Part shown: one piece after another, positions 31,775-41,797 of the stretch | How the letters are laid out: each line of letters starts with the position of its first letter | Numbering within the stretch: position 1 is the stretch's first letter | DNA from: Chara braunii | Lineage: Eukaryota > Streptophyta > Charophyceae > Charales > Characeae | Direction of reading: 5' to 3' | Assembly: GCA_003427395.1 (NCBI GenBank) | Contig: BFEA01000572.1 | Coordinates: forward strand, 131,096-182,953 | Length of the DNA stretch: 51,858 nucleotides | Notes under the pieces: model-generated | Seen by the model: only the letters and a program-made list of their open reading frames with translations | Databases searched by the model: none | Told to the model about the DNA's origin: nothing | Translations under genes and position numbers: made by a program

Positions 31775-33763
31775 GTGGAAGGTGGTGCGATCGTCAAGCG
31801 GCCGCCAGGGCTGGTGTGCAAGGGCCGACGCTGTTCCCATAACAGTGACATTGTGGTCATATTTCCATCGGATGTGGCTAGTGCGGAGGAGGAGTGGGAG
31901 GACATGATGTTCATGCTCATTCTCCTCATGACCAAGTGGGTGAATAGGCGCAACGTTGCGGCCATGACCATTCTTGAAGCAGTCGCCATCACCCCATTCA
32001 TGTTCCGGGATGTATCGGGGGCGCTGACGATGCTTGCAGGGGTGGTGGTTCACGGAATGGGGTTGAGCTGGTTGGCAGCGCAGGAGTTGGGAAGACACTT
32101 GAGGTTTCGGAGAAGACGTTTGTGGATGTTGGAGCGTAGCGAAGGTTTGTGGAAGGACCTGCAAAAGGTGGGTGGGGAGCACGATAAGGCGTTCGTGCGG
32201 TTTTGCCGATTACTGCGACCACTGTTTTTGCAAGTTCTCCAGTGCATCACCCCCCATATCCAACGTTCGCCTACCAATTTTCGGTTGCCTCTACCGACTG
32301 GACAGAAGTTCGCTTGCGCACTGATCCGATGGGCGACGGGCGGGTACTACCGGCAATCCGCCCACAGTTTAGGTGTGGGCCTTGCAAGTGCGTGGAGAAG
32401 CAACGAGGACGTGGCAGATGCTATCATCCACGAGTACGGCCACCTCCTCCAATTCCCTACAGGAAGGCGTTTGGAAGAAGTCCAGAATGCTTTCGAGGCG
32501 AAGGGGTTTCTCGGATGTGTGGGGGCCATCGATGGGACACGTGTATATTGACAAGCCGAAGGGGACGCGGTCAGAGTGCTATTATCATATCACTAGAGAC
32601 TTCTCGGTCGTCGCGCAGGTTGTGTGTGACAGCGAGTGCAGAATTGTCAGTGTGTATATCGATTGCCCTGGGTCGGTGCACGATCTTGTGTGCTGCGGAT
32701 GTCGCCACTGTACCACAACACCATGGCAGGCAGAGGTGTGTTATGCGAGGGTGGAGCTATCATGCACGATTGGACACACGTGGGTCGTTCACAAGCGGTT
32801 ATCGGGTAGCTGAAAATTCAGGAATGAAAATTCTGAAGTGAGAGTTTTTGGCAGTCTAAAAATCCTAAATGGTCCTGAAGTGGTGAAAGGTCGAAAGACC
32901 CTGAAAACCACCTGTTTAGGCAGGTTGCATCCTGAAGTGGTGAAGGGTGTCTTGAAGTGGTCAAGTGAGAGTTTTGGGCAGTCTGAAAATTCTGAATGGT
33001 CATGAAGTGGTGAAAGGTTCGAAGACCATGAAAACCACCCTTCACCACTTGAGGATGCAGCCTGCCTAAACAAGTGGTTTTCAGGGTCTTCGGAGCTTTC
33101 ACCACTTCAAGACCATTCAGGATTTTCAGACCTGAATGGTCCTGAAGTGGTGAAAGGTCTGAAGACCCTGAAAACCACTTGTTTAGGCAGGCTGCATCCT
33201 GAAGTGGTGAAGGGTGTCCTGAAGTGGTGATGAAAAATACGACTGTTGTTAACCTTCTCTCGGGTCGTTACCTGCTTGGAGATGTCGGTTACCCCCTTCT
33301 CCCGTGGATCATGACACCTATGGGAAGATTCGCTAGAACTGATGCAGATCGGATTTACGACGAATGTCACTCAGCGGTGAGATCTTATATAGAGCAGACA
33401 TTCGGACGTTTGAAGACCGTATGGAGGAATTTCATCCGCACTCACATTGCGAACTTGGAGACGCTGCGCAAGGAATTCATGGTTGTGTGCATACTACACA
33501 ACCTCATGATTGAGCACAGGGTGGAGATCGACCCGGACCTGTTCAACAACAGTAGTTACAGTGAGGGTGACGGGCCGGCACGCAACCCCCGTCGACGCCG
33601 GCTCCGCCAACAACGATTGCTACGTCACATTCCTGATATGAACATCGAAGCCGTGCCGGACATTGATCCTACTTACGGCTCCGACCTTGGAGCGTGGGTC
33701 AGGGCTACCTTGATTGGACATGTGGCCCATCATGGTGCACTACCACCATGTCCGTGGAGATAG
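31775..33763 (+). pseudogene. PIF/Harbinger DDE transposase, broken
   Basis: 31775-32551 is open and ends in GFLGCVGAIDGTRVY, the first catalytic Asp at 32531. A frameshift at about 32548 leads to YIDKPKGTRSECYYHITRDF and VYIDCPGSVHDL, and another near 32690 leads to VLRMSPLYHNTMAGRGVL. After a 0.42-kb hairpin insertion (32815-33235) the frame resumes with LSGRYLLGDVGYPLLPW (second Asp at 33281), HSAVRSYIEQTFGRLKTVW (catalytic Glu at 33392) and a C-terminal HNLMIEH segment. The DDE order and GDxGYPLLPW / ExxFGRLK signatures are those of PIF/Harbinger transposases, which cut and rejoin element ends. The frameshifts plus the insertion between the two Asp motifs make it inactive. The start codon is uncertain. 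Confidence 0.88.
32815..33235. repeat. Hairpin array inserted into the transposase
   Basis: The unit TGGTCCTGAAGTGGTGAAAG ... GACCCTGAAAACCAC(C/T)TGT ... GGCAGG(T/C)TGCATCCTGAAG occurs directly at about 32873 and 33138. An inverted copy at 33036-33115 lies between them, so the block folds extensively. Coding similarity to Harbinger stops on one side and resumes on the other. Confidence 0.8.
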
Positions 33764-33769
33764 TGCAGT

Positions 33770-34000
33770 CGTCGCTGTGTGTGTGGGTGTGCGTGAACCT
33801 GTTGTACCGAACAACCGACGATTTTTTTGTGAATGACAATATGCCTCTCTCTCTCTCTCTACCCATTCCAACATTTTATCATTCTATCCATCTCTCTCTC
33901 TCTCAAGATTGGTCGATTGATCGCTGTTTTGGTGTGTCAATGCAGTGACGTTACATGTCCACGCCGGGTGTCTTTTTTTACGAGTCCGCAATTTGTTTAT

Positions 34001-34031
<31 letters not shown>

Positions 34032-34185
34032 ATTGTTGGGTTGATTGAATGATTGATTGATTGATTGATTGATGATTGATTGATTGATTGCTTTATCATT
34101 TTACTGTTCGCCGAAGAATTGATTGAACAATCTTTTGGCAGACCGACTGGTCGATCGTTTGATGTCTCTCCACCCGTTACTGCAT
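33770..34185. repeat. Simple repeats after the transposase
   Basis: Short CT runs (33846-33860, 33892-33904) and a (GATT)n tetranucleotide tract at about 33998-34092. No gene. Confidence 0.8.
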
Positions 34186-34274
34186 CGGTTTGTCATGTAT
34201 ATATATACGTCACAACCCCTCGTTTGTTGTCCTCTTCTCCCTCTCTACGTACGGTTTACCGGGTAGTCTTGTTT

Positions 34275-34311
<37 letters not shown>

Positions 34312-34530
34312 CGGTGAAACTCCGACGAAACAGTTTGTTACAGCCCCTCGTTTGTTGTCCTCTTCTCCCTCTCTGCCTACGGTTTACCGGGCAGTTCTGT
34401 TTGACTATGCCCGGTAAACCGTAGGCAGAGAGGGAGAAGAGGACAACAAACGAGGGGCTGTGACAAACTGTTTCGTCGGAGTTTCACCGACAATATATAT
34501 ATATATAATATATATATATATATTGTCTTA
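34186..34530. repeat. Satellite B, head-to-head palindrome between (TA)n runs
   Basis: Satellite B contains GTCGGTGAAACTCCGACGAA, then CAGCCCCTCGTTTGTTGTCC, then GCCTACGGTTTACCGGGCAG. A diverged copy lies at 34205-34280. Copies at about 34310-34395 (plus) and 34408-34495 (minus) form a near-perfect palindrome with arms of about 85 bp. (TA)n runs flank each unit. These copies lack the CTGATGA box seen at 36243 and 37072. Confidence 0.9.
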
Positions 34531-35049
34531 CAACACCCTCTGTCCACAACCTTTTGCGTTCCAGTCTGCCCCCGTTGATAAGGGTTGATCGACACATAAG
34601 GGTTTAACATGTGTCATGTCCAGCCCGTTGCAATCGGTGAAAGGTGTAAGAGGCAAAGAAGAAAGGCATAGTGAACCGACATACTACACAAGAAAGGAAA
34701 TCCCAACATCAATGAAGACCAAAAACCCATCAATGAAGACAAAAAACCGATCATACATGACAAGTCCCACATGCAAAGCGGACCTGGTTCGTCATCGACA
34801 ACTGTCTTTCCCCTTTCGTGAACTTGTAATGTTGTCAATGTGGTAACATCTGAAATGAAGTGAATAGAAGATGAGGAGAAAAACGACCAGAAAAATAAAT
34901 AAATACAAAACTCGGAATAAAACCAACAACCGATGCAGACAAGGGCGTCAAAATACAAACATCGCAACACATACCAACCTTGACCATTACATTCCATATC
35001 CAGTGCAGTCCACACCCAATACAATATGCGCTCACACGAAGAGAGATAG

Positions 35050-35117
<68 letters not shown>

Positions 35118-35200
35118 AAACCCTATTTCAATAGAGTGTTTACAAAAAGTTCCGAAACACGCATGCGATGATAGGACAATTGGAATGTAATCGTTCAACG
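34531..35200. other. Intergenic with (GA)n microsatellite
   Basis: No gene recognised. (GA)n at about 35052-35115. The long minus-strand open frame reading through it is an artefact of the repeat. Confidence 0.7.
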
Positions 35201-35220
35201 ACGCAGCGTTAATGCTGCGT
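35201..35220. other. Short perfect hairpin
   Basis: ACGCAGC and GCTGCGT are complementary around GTTAAT. No function assigned. Confidence 0.5.
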
Positions 35221-35327
35221 CCAAGCCTCATGACGCCAAAAAAAAAAGGCCCACATGTGGCCATCGCGGCGGGTCAAGCGTTATCCGGTCATCGTCGCCC
35301 TCGTGCGAACATGTCCTCCATCGCCAA

Positions 35328-35330
<3 letters not shown>

Positions 35331-35381
<51 letters not shown>
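35331..35381. repeat. (CT)n microsatellite
   Basis: About 25 CT units, immediately downstream (minus sense) of the unknown reading frame. Confidence 0.95.
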
Positions 35382-35382
<1 letters not shown>

Positions 35383-35390
35383 AAGGCAGG

Positions 35391-35864
35391 CTACCACCTG
35401 TTACGCGCAACCCTGAGGTCATCCTCCGGGTACCAAAACTGGATCGCCCCATGCAGGTAGCCTCTCTCCCGAAGTGGATGCTCCATGTGCGCCACATAGC
35501 ATGCGTTGTTGCTACTGGTCCCCACGTGCTCTTCGGCGATGGCTGAGACTAGATAGCGGATGATGTCCTCGACGACATCAGGGCGCGGGCCAAGCCATGA
35601 GTTCGACACAACATTCGACAACTTCTTGACGAACAAAACGACCTCCGCAAGGCTGCCATCCCGCTCGTACCCTAACCCGGCCACCATCCTCATCGCGAGG
35701 AGGCCATTAACAAGCGCGTAGTAAACGCGCGTGTGGTCGTTGATGACAGTGCGTCCCCAATCCATGTTTCGATGGCGCTCCGTTCCCCGTTCCAACAGGG
35801 TCTCCTACACGACAACCTCTTTCCCGTCGACCACCTCCCTCACCACCGAGGTTACGTCCGCCAT
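35391..35864 (-). pseudogene. Unrecognised protein-coding remnant
   Basis: A minus-strand frame runs from ATG 35864 (MADVTSVVREVVDGKEV) through one TAG (35805-35807) to a TAG at 35391. Its 157 residues look like real protein rather than repeat translation: mixed helices, WLGPRPDVVEDIIRYLVSAI and GAIQFWYPEDDLRVARNRW. I do not recognise the family. It lies between the transposase and the trihelix gene, on the latter's strand, and may be a third element-borne gene or captured sequence. A TATATATA box sits at 35988-35995 on the same side, about 125 bp upstream of the ATG. Confidence 0.4.
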
Positions 35865-36120
35865 CTCTCTCTCTCTCTCTCTGCCTTCGCATGCAGACCA
35901 CTCCTCGTTTCGCGAGAACTTCGTCGTCGACTGAAGACCCGCCCACCAATGACTGCGCTGCGCGGCAAAGCCGCGACTGCCCACGTATATATACGCAGGC
36001 ACCGACTACCGATATATTTGTACAATGGCCAACATGGGTGCTGGCTGTTGATTCCCCATCCCGACATCCACGTCGGATGTCCCGTCCCTTCTTCGGTCAC
36101 CATCAACCGGTGTGTCCCTA

Positions 36121-36373
36121 TATATATATATATGAAACTCTGACGAAACAGTTTGTCACAGCCCCTCGTTTGTTGTCCTCTTCTCTCTCTCTGCCTACGG
36201 TTTACCGGGCAGTTCTATTTGTGACGATATATATTCAGCCTCCTGATGAGTCGGTGAAACTCCGACGAAACAGTTTGTCACAGCCCCTCGTTTGTTGTCC
36301 TCTTCTCTCTCTCTGCCTACGGCTTACCGGGCAGTTCTGTTTGTGACGATATATATATATATATACCGGGCAG
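36121..36373 (+). repeat. Satellite B, two tandem copies
   Basis: The first copy (36134-36230) lacks the CTGATGA box. The second (from 36243) has CTGATGAGTC, a 5-bp hairpin (GTCGG/CCGAC) and GACGAAAC. Both end CAGTTCT(A/G)TTTGTGACG followed by TA repeats. The second is cut by the assembly gap after a short CCGGGCAG. Confidence 0.9.
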
Positions 36374-36976
36374 NNNNNNNNNNNNNNNNNNNNNNNNNNN
36401 NNNNNNNNNNNNNNNNNNNNNNNNNNNNNNNNNNNNNNNNNNNNNNNNNNNNNNNNNNNNNNNNNNNNNNNNNNNNNNNNNNNNNNNNNNNNNNNNNNNN
36501 NNNNNNNNNNNNNNNNNNNNNNNNNNNNNNNNNNNNNNNNNNNNNNNNNNNNNNNNNNNNNNNNNNNNNNNNNNNNNNNNNNNNNNNNNNNNNNNNNNNN
36601 NNNNNNNNNNNNNNNNNNNNNNNNNNNNNNNNNNNNNNNNNNNNNNNNNNNNNNNNNNNNNNNNNNNNNNNNNNNNNNNNNNNNNNNNNNNNNNNNNNNN
36701 NNNNNNNNNNNNNNNNNNNNNNNNNNNNNNNNNNNNNNNNNNNNNNNNNNNNNNNNNNNNNNNNNNNNNNNNNNNNNNNNNNNNNNNNNNNNNNNNNNNN
36801 NNNNNNNNNNNNNNNNNNNNNNNNNNNNNNNNNNNNNNNNNNNNNNNNNNNNNNNNNNNNNNNNNNNNNNNNNNNNNNNNNNNNNNNNNNNNNNNNNNNN
36901 NNNNNNNNNNNNNNNNNNNNNNNNNNNNNNNNNNNNNNNNNNNNNNNNNNNNNNNNNNNNNNNNNNNNNNNNNNNN
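36374..36976. other. Assembly gap
   Basis: 603 undetermined bases. The right edge resumes inside the terminal part of a TIR element (36977-37052). A gap plus remnant of about 679 bp is close to the 0.76-kb element length, so the missing sequence is probably most of a third copy. Confidence 1.
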
Positions 36977-37052
36977 TCGGCCCGAAGGGGTCCCATACGT
37001 TCGGGCGCTCGGGTTCGGGCGTTCGTCCCGTCCCAAACGCCGGCAACCCTGT
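36977..37052. mobile_element. 0.76-kb TIR element, family E, right end of copy 3
   Basis: GAAGGGGTCCC, then GTTCGGGCG, ending GGCAACCCTGT next to (TA)n. It matches the right ends of the copies at 37954 and 38871. Confidence 0.8.
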
Positions 37053-37071
37053 ATATATATATATATACCTG

Positions 37072-37190
37072 ATGAGTCGGTGAAACTCCGACGAAACAGT
37101 TTGTCACAGCCCCTCGTTTGTTATCCTCTTCTCTCTCTGCCTACGATTTACCGGGCAGTTCTGTTTGTGACGATATATATATATATACAT
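37072..37190 (+). ncRNA. Satellite B copy with hammerhead-like core
   Basis: CTGATGAGTC, loop GGTGAAACTCC, GACGAAAC, then a 3-bp ACA/TGT hairpin ending in GTC. Core boxes, a perfect GTCGG/CCGAC stem II and a GUC cleavage triplet are all present in hammerhead order. No clear stem I forms next to the core. TTTGTGAC at the unit's end complements GTCACA near its start and could close a circle or dimer. Activity is unproven. Confidence 0.5.
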
Positions 37191-37954
37191 ACAGGGTTAC
37201 CTGACCGAACGTTCGGGGGCCCCCGGGCTGGCCCCTGAACGTTCGGGCGTTTGGGGTCCCGTTCGGGGGCCGAACACCTCCAGGTTCAGCCCCCGCTAAA
37301 AACAATTTCGGGGCCTTAAAATAAGTTTTTTTTCTGAATTGTTTTTTGTGAGTTCTCTATGATGTAACCTACACGCCTGTAAATTTAGAAGTCATTCTGC
37401 TAATCCAAAAAAACATTAAAAATCGTCAAAGATGGGGGTATCATAACGTGCTCGCCCACTCACTATTTTGTTTTTGTTTCACTTTTTACTTTTTGTTTTC
37501 ACTTTATGTCGGGGCCTAAACAATTTTATTATTTTTTGAAAATTGTTTAATGAGTAATTTATTATGTAAACTACATATCTGTAAATTTTCAGTGCATTTG
37601 TCAATTCCAAAGAATAATTAAAAATCGGCAAAGATGGCGGTGTCGAAAAGGTGCTGGCACACTTACTCATTTTAATTCTCTTTTTATTTTTTCTTATTTT
37701 TATCATATTGTTTATTTTCTGTATTTAATTTTTAATTCAAATTTGGAAAAGAATTTGGATGTAGTGCCCAGGAAAATGTTCTTTAATTTATTTTTCTCCC
37801 TAACATAGTTTGTTTTCGGAATTTTTTGAAAACGTTTTTTTTGTTTTTTTTTGTTTTTTTTTTTGGTCTGCGTTCGGCCCGAGCGGCCGAACGCCTTCTG
37901 AAGGGGTCCCGTACGTTCGGGCGTTCGGCCCGTCCCGAACACCAGTAACCCTGT
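37191..37954. mobile_element. 0.76-kb TIR element, family E, copy 1
   Basis: Starts ACAGGGTTACCTGACC and ends AGTAACCCTGT. Subterminal regions are GC-rich and built from GAACGTTCGGG words; the centre is AT-rich and holds two roughly 200-bp tandem halves, each beginning CGGGGCCT and ending with a CTCACTATTTT/CTTACTCATTTT box. It sits inside a (TA)n tract at the end of a satellite B copy. No transposase is encoded. Confidence 0.9.
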
Positions 37955-37968
37955 ACATATATATGTCC

Positions 37969-38118
37969 TCTTCTCTCTCTCTGCGTACGGTTTATCGGGC
38001 AGTTCTGTTTGTGACGATATATATATCGTCAAATAGAACTGCCCGGTAAACCGTAGGCAGAGAGGGAGAAGAGGACAACAAACGAGGGGCTGTGTATAGA
38101 CGATATATATATATATAT
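37969..38118. repeat. Satellite B, convergent partial copies
   Basis: A truncated plus copy (37969-38020) meets a minus copy (38033-38092) around a short ATATATAT. Both keep the TACGGTTTA(C/T)CGGGCAG end. Confidence 0.85.
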
Positions 38119-38867
38119 ACAGGGTTACCTGACCGAACGTTCGGGGGCCCCCGGGCTGGCCCTCGAACGTTCGGGCGTTCGGGGTCCCGTTCGGGGGCCA
38201 AACACCTCCACGTTCGGCCCCCGCCAATTTTTTTTTCGGGGCTTTAAAATATGTTTTTTTTCTGATGTTTTTTTTAATGAGTTCTCTATGATGTAACCTA
38301 CACGCCTATAAATTTTGAAGCCATTCTGCTAAGCCAAAAAAACATTAAAAATCGTAAAAGACGGGGGTGTCAAAACATGCTCGCCCACTCACTATTTTGT
38401 TTTTTTTCACTTTTAACTTTTTGTTTTCACTTTATTTCGGGGCCTAAACAATTTTATTATTTTTTTGAAAACTTTTTAATGAGTTATTGATTATGTAAAC
38501 TACGTATCTGTAAATTTTCAGGGCATTTGTCAATGCCAAAAAATAATTAAAAATCGGCAAAAATGGCAGTGTCGAAAATGTGCTGGCACACTCACTCATT
38601 TTAATTCTCTTTTTATTTTTTCTTATTTTTATCATAATGTTTATTTTCTGTATTTGATTTTTAATTCAAATTTGGTAAAGAATTGGGATGTAGTGCCCAG
38701 GAAAATGTTGTTTATTTTAGTTTTCTCCATAACATAGTTTTGTTTCGGAATTTTTTGAAAAACGTTTTTTTTTGTTTTTTTGGTCCGCGTTCAGCCCGAA
38801 CGGCTGAACGCCTTCCGAAGGGGTCCCGTACGTTCGGGCGTTCGGCCTGTCCCGAACGCCGGTAACC

Positions 38868-38871
<4 letters not shown>
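38119..38871. mobile_element. 0.76-kb TIR element, family E, copy 2
   Basis: 753 bp, same orientation as copy 1 and more than 90% alike by eye, including the internal tandem halves. Ends ACAGGGTTACC and GGTAACCCTGT are perfect inverses. Inserted in (TA)n on both sides. Confidence 0.9.

Positions 38872-38925
<54 letters not shown>
38872..38925. repeat. (TA)n microsatellite
   Basis: About 27 uninterrupted TA units beside element E copy 2. Confidence 0.97.
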
Positions 38926-38927
<2 letters not shown>

Positions 38928-38947
38928 ATATCCATATGAACAAATGT

Positions 38948-40583
38948 CTAGCGCGTCGAGGGGTCTGTGTCCGCCGTCTCGTATGCAGCATTGTTCCCCC
39001 CACCTCCACGCCTCGCGAGAACCCCCACGAGCATCTCGAGGACAGTGTTTCTGCCACGCATGGCATCTGCCACGTCACCGATCTTCGCCGCAATCGCCGA
39101 GCCTGCCTCCGAAGTTGCCTTCGCCAGAGTAGCAGCGGCCTTATCCAAACCCTCGTCGTACGACCGTATAGCGTCCTCCATCGCCCTACCCAATGATGTC
39201 CCACCGCTCGTCGTGTCGTCCATTCTAGTTTTGTCGGTGTTCGTCCTCCGGGTTTTCGCTGCTTGGTCTGAATCCTCCGTTGCTCTGCCGTCGGAAGCAC
39301 TCCTCCCCGACGACGGCTTTGCTGGACCGCCGCTCGTTGAATTCCCCCCCTCGTTACCTGGCAGGTTCTCGGACGCCAGCGTCTTGTCGCACTTGATGGA
39401 TGACCGATTGAGTTTCCACTCCATCGTTTCCCACAGAGCTTTCTCAAAGCCTAGTGGCACCTGCTCCGCCTTCCGCTTCTCAAGGGTCATGTTCCAGTAC
39501 GAAGGTTTCCCCGAAGCATTCTCACACTTGTCGAGAATCAACTTCGCTGCCGCCAGCATGCCCTGCCACTTCTTGCGACAATCCTCCGCCGACCTGTGCA
39601 GAAACCCCTGCTCCGCCATCCGATCGTGCACCCACTCATACCGGTCCTTACTCCTCTTGAACCGATGTTGCCCATCGGCGTCGGCCATAAGGGCGTCATC
39701 CTCAGCCATCATTATGGACAGCGCGATCCTCTCATCCAAGGTCCAGGGGATGCTTCTTGTTTTTCGCAACACCATCTTTGCCCCCCCGCTTGTTTGCACG
39801 CTTGCTGCTTTGGGGCCCAACCACATTCTCGCCCCCATCTCTCTGGCCAGCAGTAGCACTGTCCCTATGCTCCTGCGCGTTGTCAGAGTTTTGCCCGTCA
39901 ATGTCACCGCCATCACCTTCAACTTCACCGTCGCTAACCAAGTCATCTTCCTCGCCACCAAAGGAAGGACCTTGCAAGCCGGCAGGCGATGAAGTTGCAC
40001 TGTGGATAGGCCACCCCTAATCCATATCCTCTCCTTGCGCATCTGCCATCAAAGGCGAGGGCTCGACAACAGACCGCGTCACCGACATGGGCGATGGAGC
40101 GGACAACCCGCCATGCATGGGCTGCGACGGTTGTCGGCACTGTGGGGACCACTGCCACTCGTCCCTCATCACTCCGCCCCTTTCCATAGTGTGTTGGGTG
40201 GGGTACACGTGCGGAGCAATGCCATATCCACCGCCTCCCAGGAACATGTGCGGAGAAGGCATGCCATACCCGCCTCCAGCCTGTGTGCAAAACGACGTCT
40301 GGCCCGTATGCACGGGGCCTGCGTGCAGACTTTCTGCAGTGGGTCGAAAAACGAACCACCGACGTGCGGCTTCCGCATGATGGACAGATGGAGAGGGCAC
40401 ACGAGGAGGAGGCACTTGATTCGGCCCCACACGCACAACCTCCTGCATCTGCCTGCTGAAGGATTGCATACTCGCCGGCGAGGGCGAGGAGTAGTGGACA
40501 GATCCTTGCTGTCGCATGTCCTGGGTCTGGAATCCGCCACCATTGCCTGCACGGGGATCTGTCGTCGACCGGTATGACTCCAT
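38948..40583 (-). pseudogene. Trihelix/Myb-like DNA-binding protein of a Harbinger element
   Basis: Starting at ATG 40583 (MESYRSTTDPRAGNG), the minus-strand frame encodes a Pro/Gln/Gly-rich N-terminus, an in-frame TAG at 40017-40019 and an acidic stretch (EEDDLVSDGEVEGDGG). A frameshift near 39745 leads to the DNA-binding domain: IPWTLDERIALSIMMAED, KDRYEWVHDRMAEQGFLHR, CRKKWQGMLAAAKLI, GKPSYWNMTLEKRK and PLGFEKALWETMEW. These spaced Trp/Phe helices fit the trihelix (Myb_DNA-bind_4) fold. The C-terminus is Ser/Lys-rich and helical, ending at TAG 38948. Harbinger elements commonly encode such a protein, which helps the transposase bind element ends. One stop and one frameshift make this copy defective; an unannotated intron is a less likely explanation. 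Confidence 0.8.
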
Positions 40584-40595
40584 TTGGCCGAGGAA

Positions 40596-40606
40596 GGTAT
40601 ATATAC
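40596..40606 (-). promoter_or_regulatory. TATA-like box before the trihelix gene
   Basis: GTATATATAC lies only about 15-25 bp upstream of the ATG at 40583. That would give a very short 5' UTR if used, so the box may be coincidental. Confidence 0.35.
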
Positions 40607-40660
40607 GGAGGCAACACCTGCAAACACGCAATGCGCCCTCGAACAACAACGCTTCGCTGC

Positions 40661-41797
40661 TTATCTCCACCGACGACAGCACAAGTACACGATCGCGCAC
40701 CAGAAAACGACGGATAACACGAAAGTTGTGGAAAGGAGGATAGCGACGGCAAACAGGCCTGCGATGACAACCAAAGATGGTTTTTTTCGTCGCCCGCCTC
40801 CGCCGCAGTGGTTGTTTATAATAACATCCACACAACAACGACGATGGCAGTGGTCACATCCACACGGCCGACTATAGCGTTTGACAACCGACACGTGGCG
40901 AGTGTGTGGATGAGGACTTATGACCACATCGTCATGTGCAGCCCATCCCTGCCCACATGTGCCGGGGTTGCTCTCCGGCGAGGACAAACGACCGCCCTGC
41001 CGAGGCAGACGAAGAAGGGAGAATGGCAAGGGAGGCACACGACGGAGCACGACATGTGCAATGGCGACCACACGGGAGGTCAGCATTGGACAACACGTGT
41101 GCGAGCGGGCAGGTAGTGAGAGCGCCGGGGCCGGACTGTGTGTTCTACAGACATTGCTCGCCACAACGCCAACAACTTCGAAATGCAAGCCTTGATCGGA
41201 CAACGCCTGCCGACGCCACCCGAGATGGCTTCCCCGTAGGCAGGCCAGGGAACCTGCACGCGCGAAGGAGATGAGCGATGGCATAACGCCGGTGAGAAAC
41301 GACGAAGGGTTTAATGGACGTGTCGACGACGGCGACATAAGGGTGTCACTGCCGATGCTTCTGCCACTGAACTCACACGACATGAAGCGACTGCATGGCT
41401 GGCCTACGTCCTGAGCCCGCCACAAAATCCGAATTTGAAATGCTGCGTCATGCCGTTCACAAACCGAGGGTAGCATGGAGGGCACAACCCCCCCCCGGGC
41501 CCCGCTGGGAACCGTGCGACGCGAGAAAATGAAGAGCATGTCCGCGCGAGCGTACTGGTCCAGAAAACGGTCCACGGCGACAGTCCGTGGTTCGCGCCGT
41601 CTGGCCGTTTTCTGGAAACTCTTTTCCATGCCCCCCCCCCTACTCGTCTGGAGCCGTCCTTGGAACTGTTTGGAAACTCGTTGCCACAAATTTCCAGGCT
41701 GCGAGCCGAGTAGAAACGCCCCGTCAGCTTTTCCACGACCTCTTTCCAACCGCAGTGGCCCGGATGGAAAAGCCGTTCGGCCACGAAAAGCGGGCAA
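40661..41797 (-). other. Long open frame of unknown status
   Basis: 378 codons without a stop in GC-rich DNA upstream of the trihelix gene. No recognised domain. The C-terminus reads as a membrane segment between basic residues (RRKKPSLVVIAGLF ... CCRRWR). It overlaps the 5' end of another minus-strand frame and I think it is more likely chance than gene. Confidence 0.2.

Noticed and set aside
34614-35264. 216-codon minus-strand frame
   Set aside because: It runs through a GA/CT microsatellite and has no family signature.
36235-37107. Long frames across the assembly gap
   Set aside because: They exist only because undetermined bases contain no stops.
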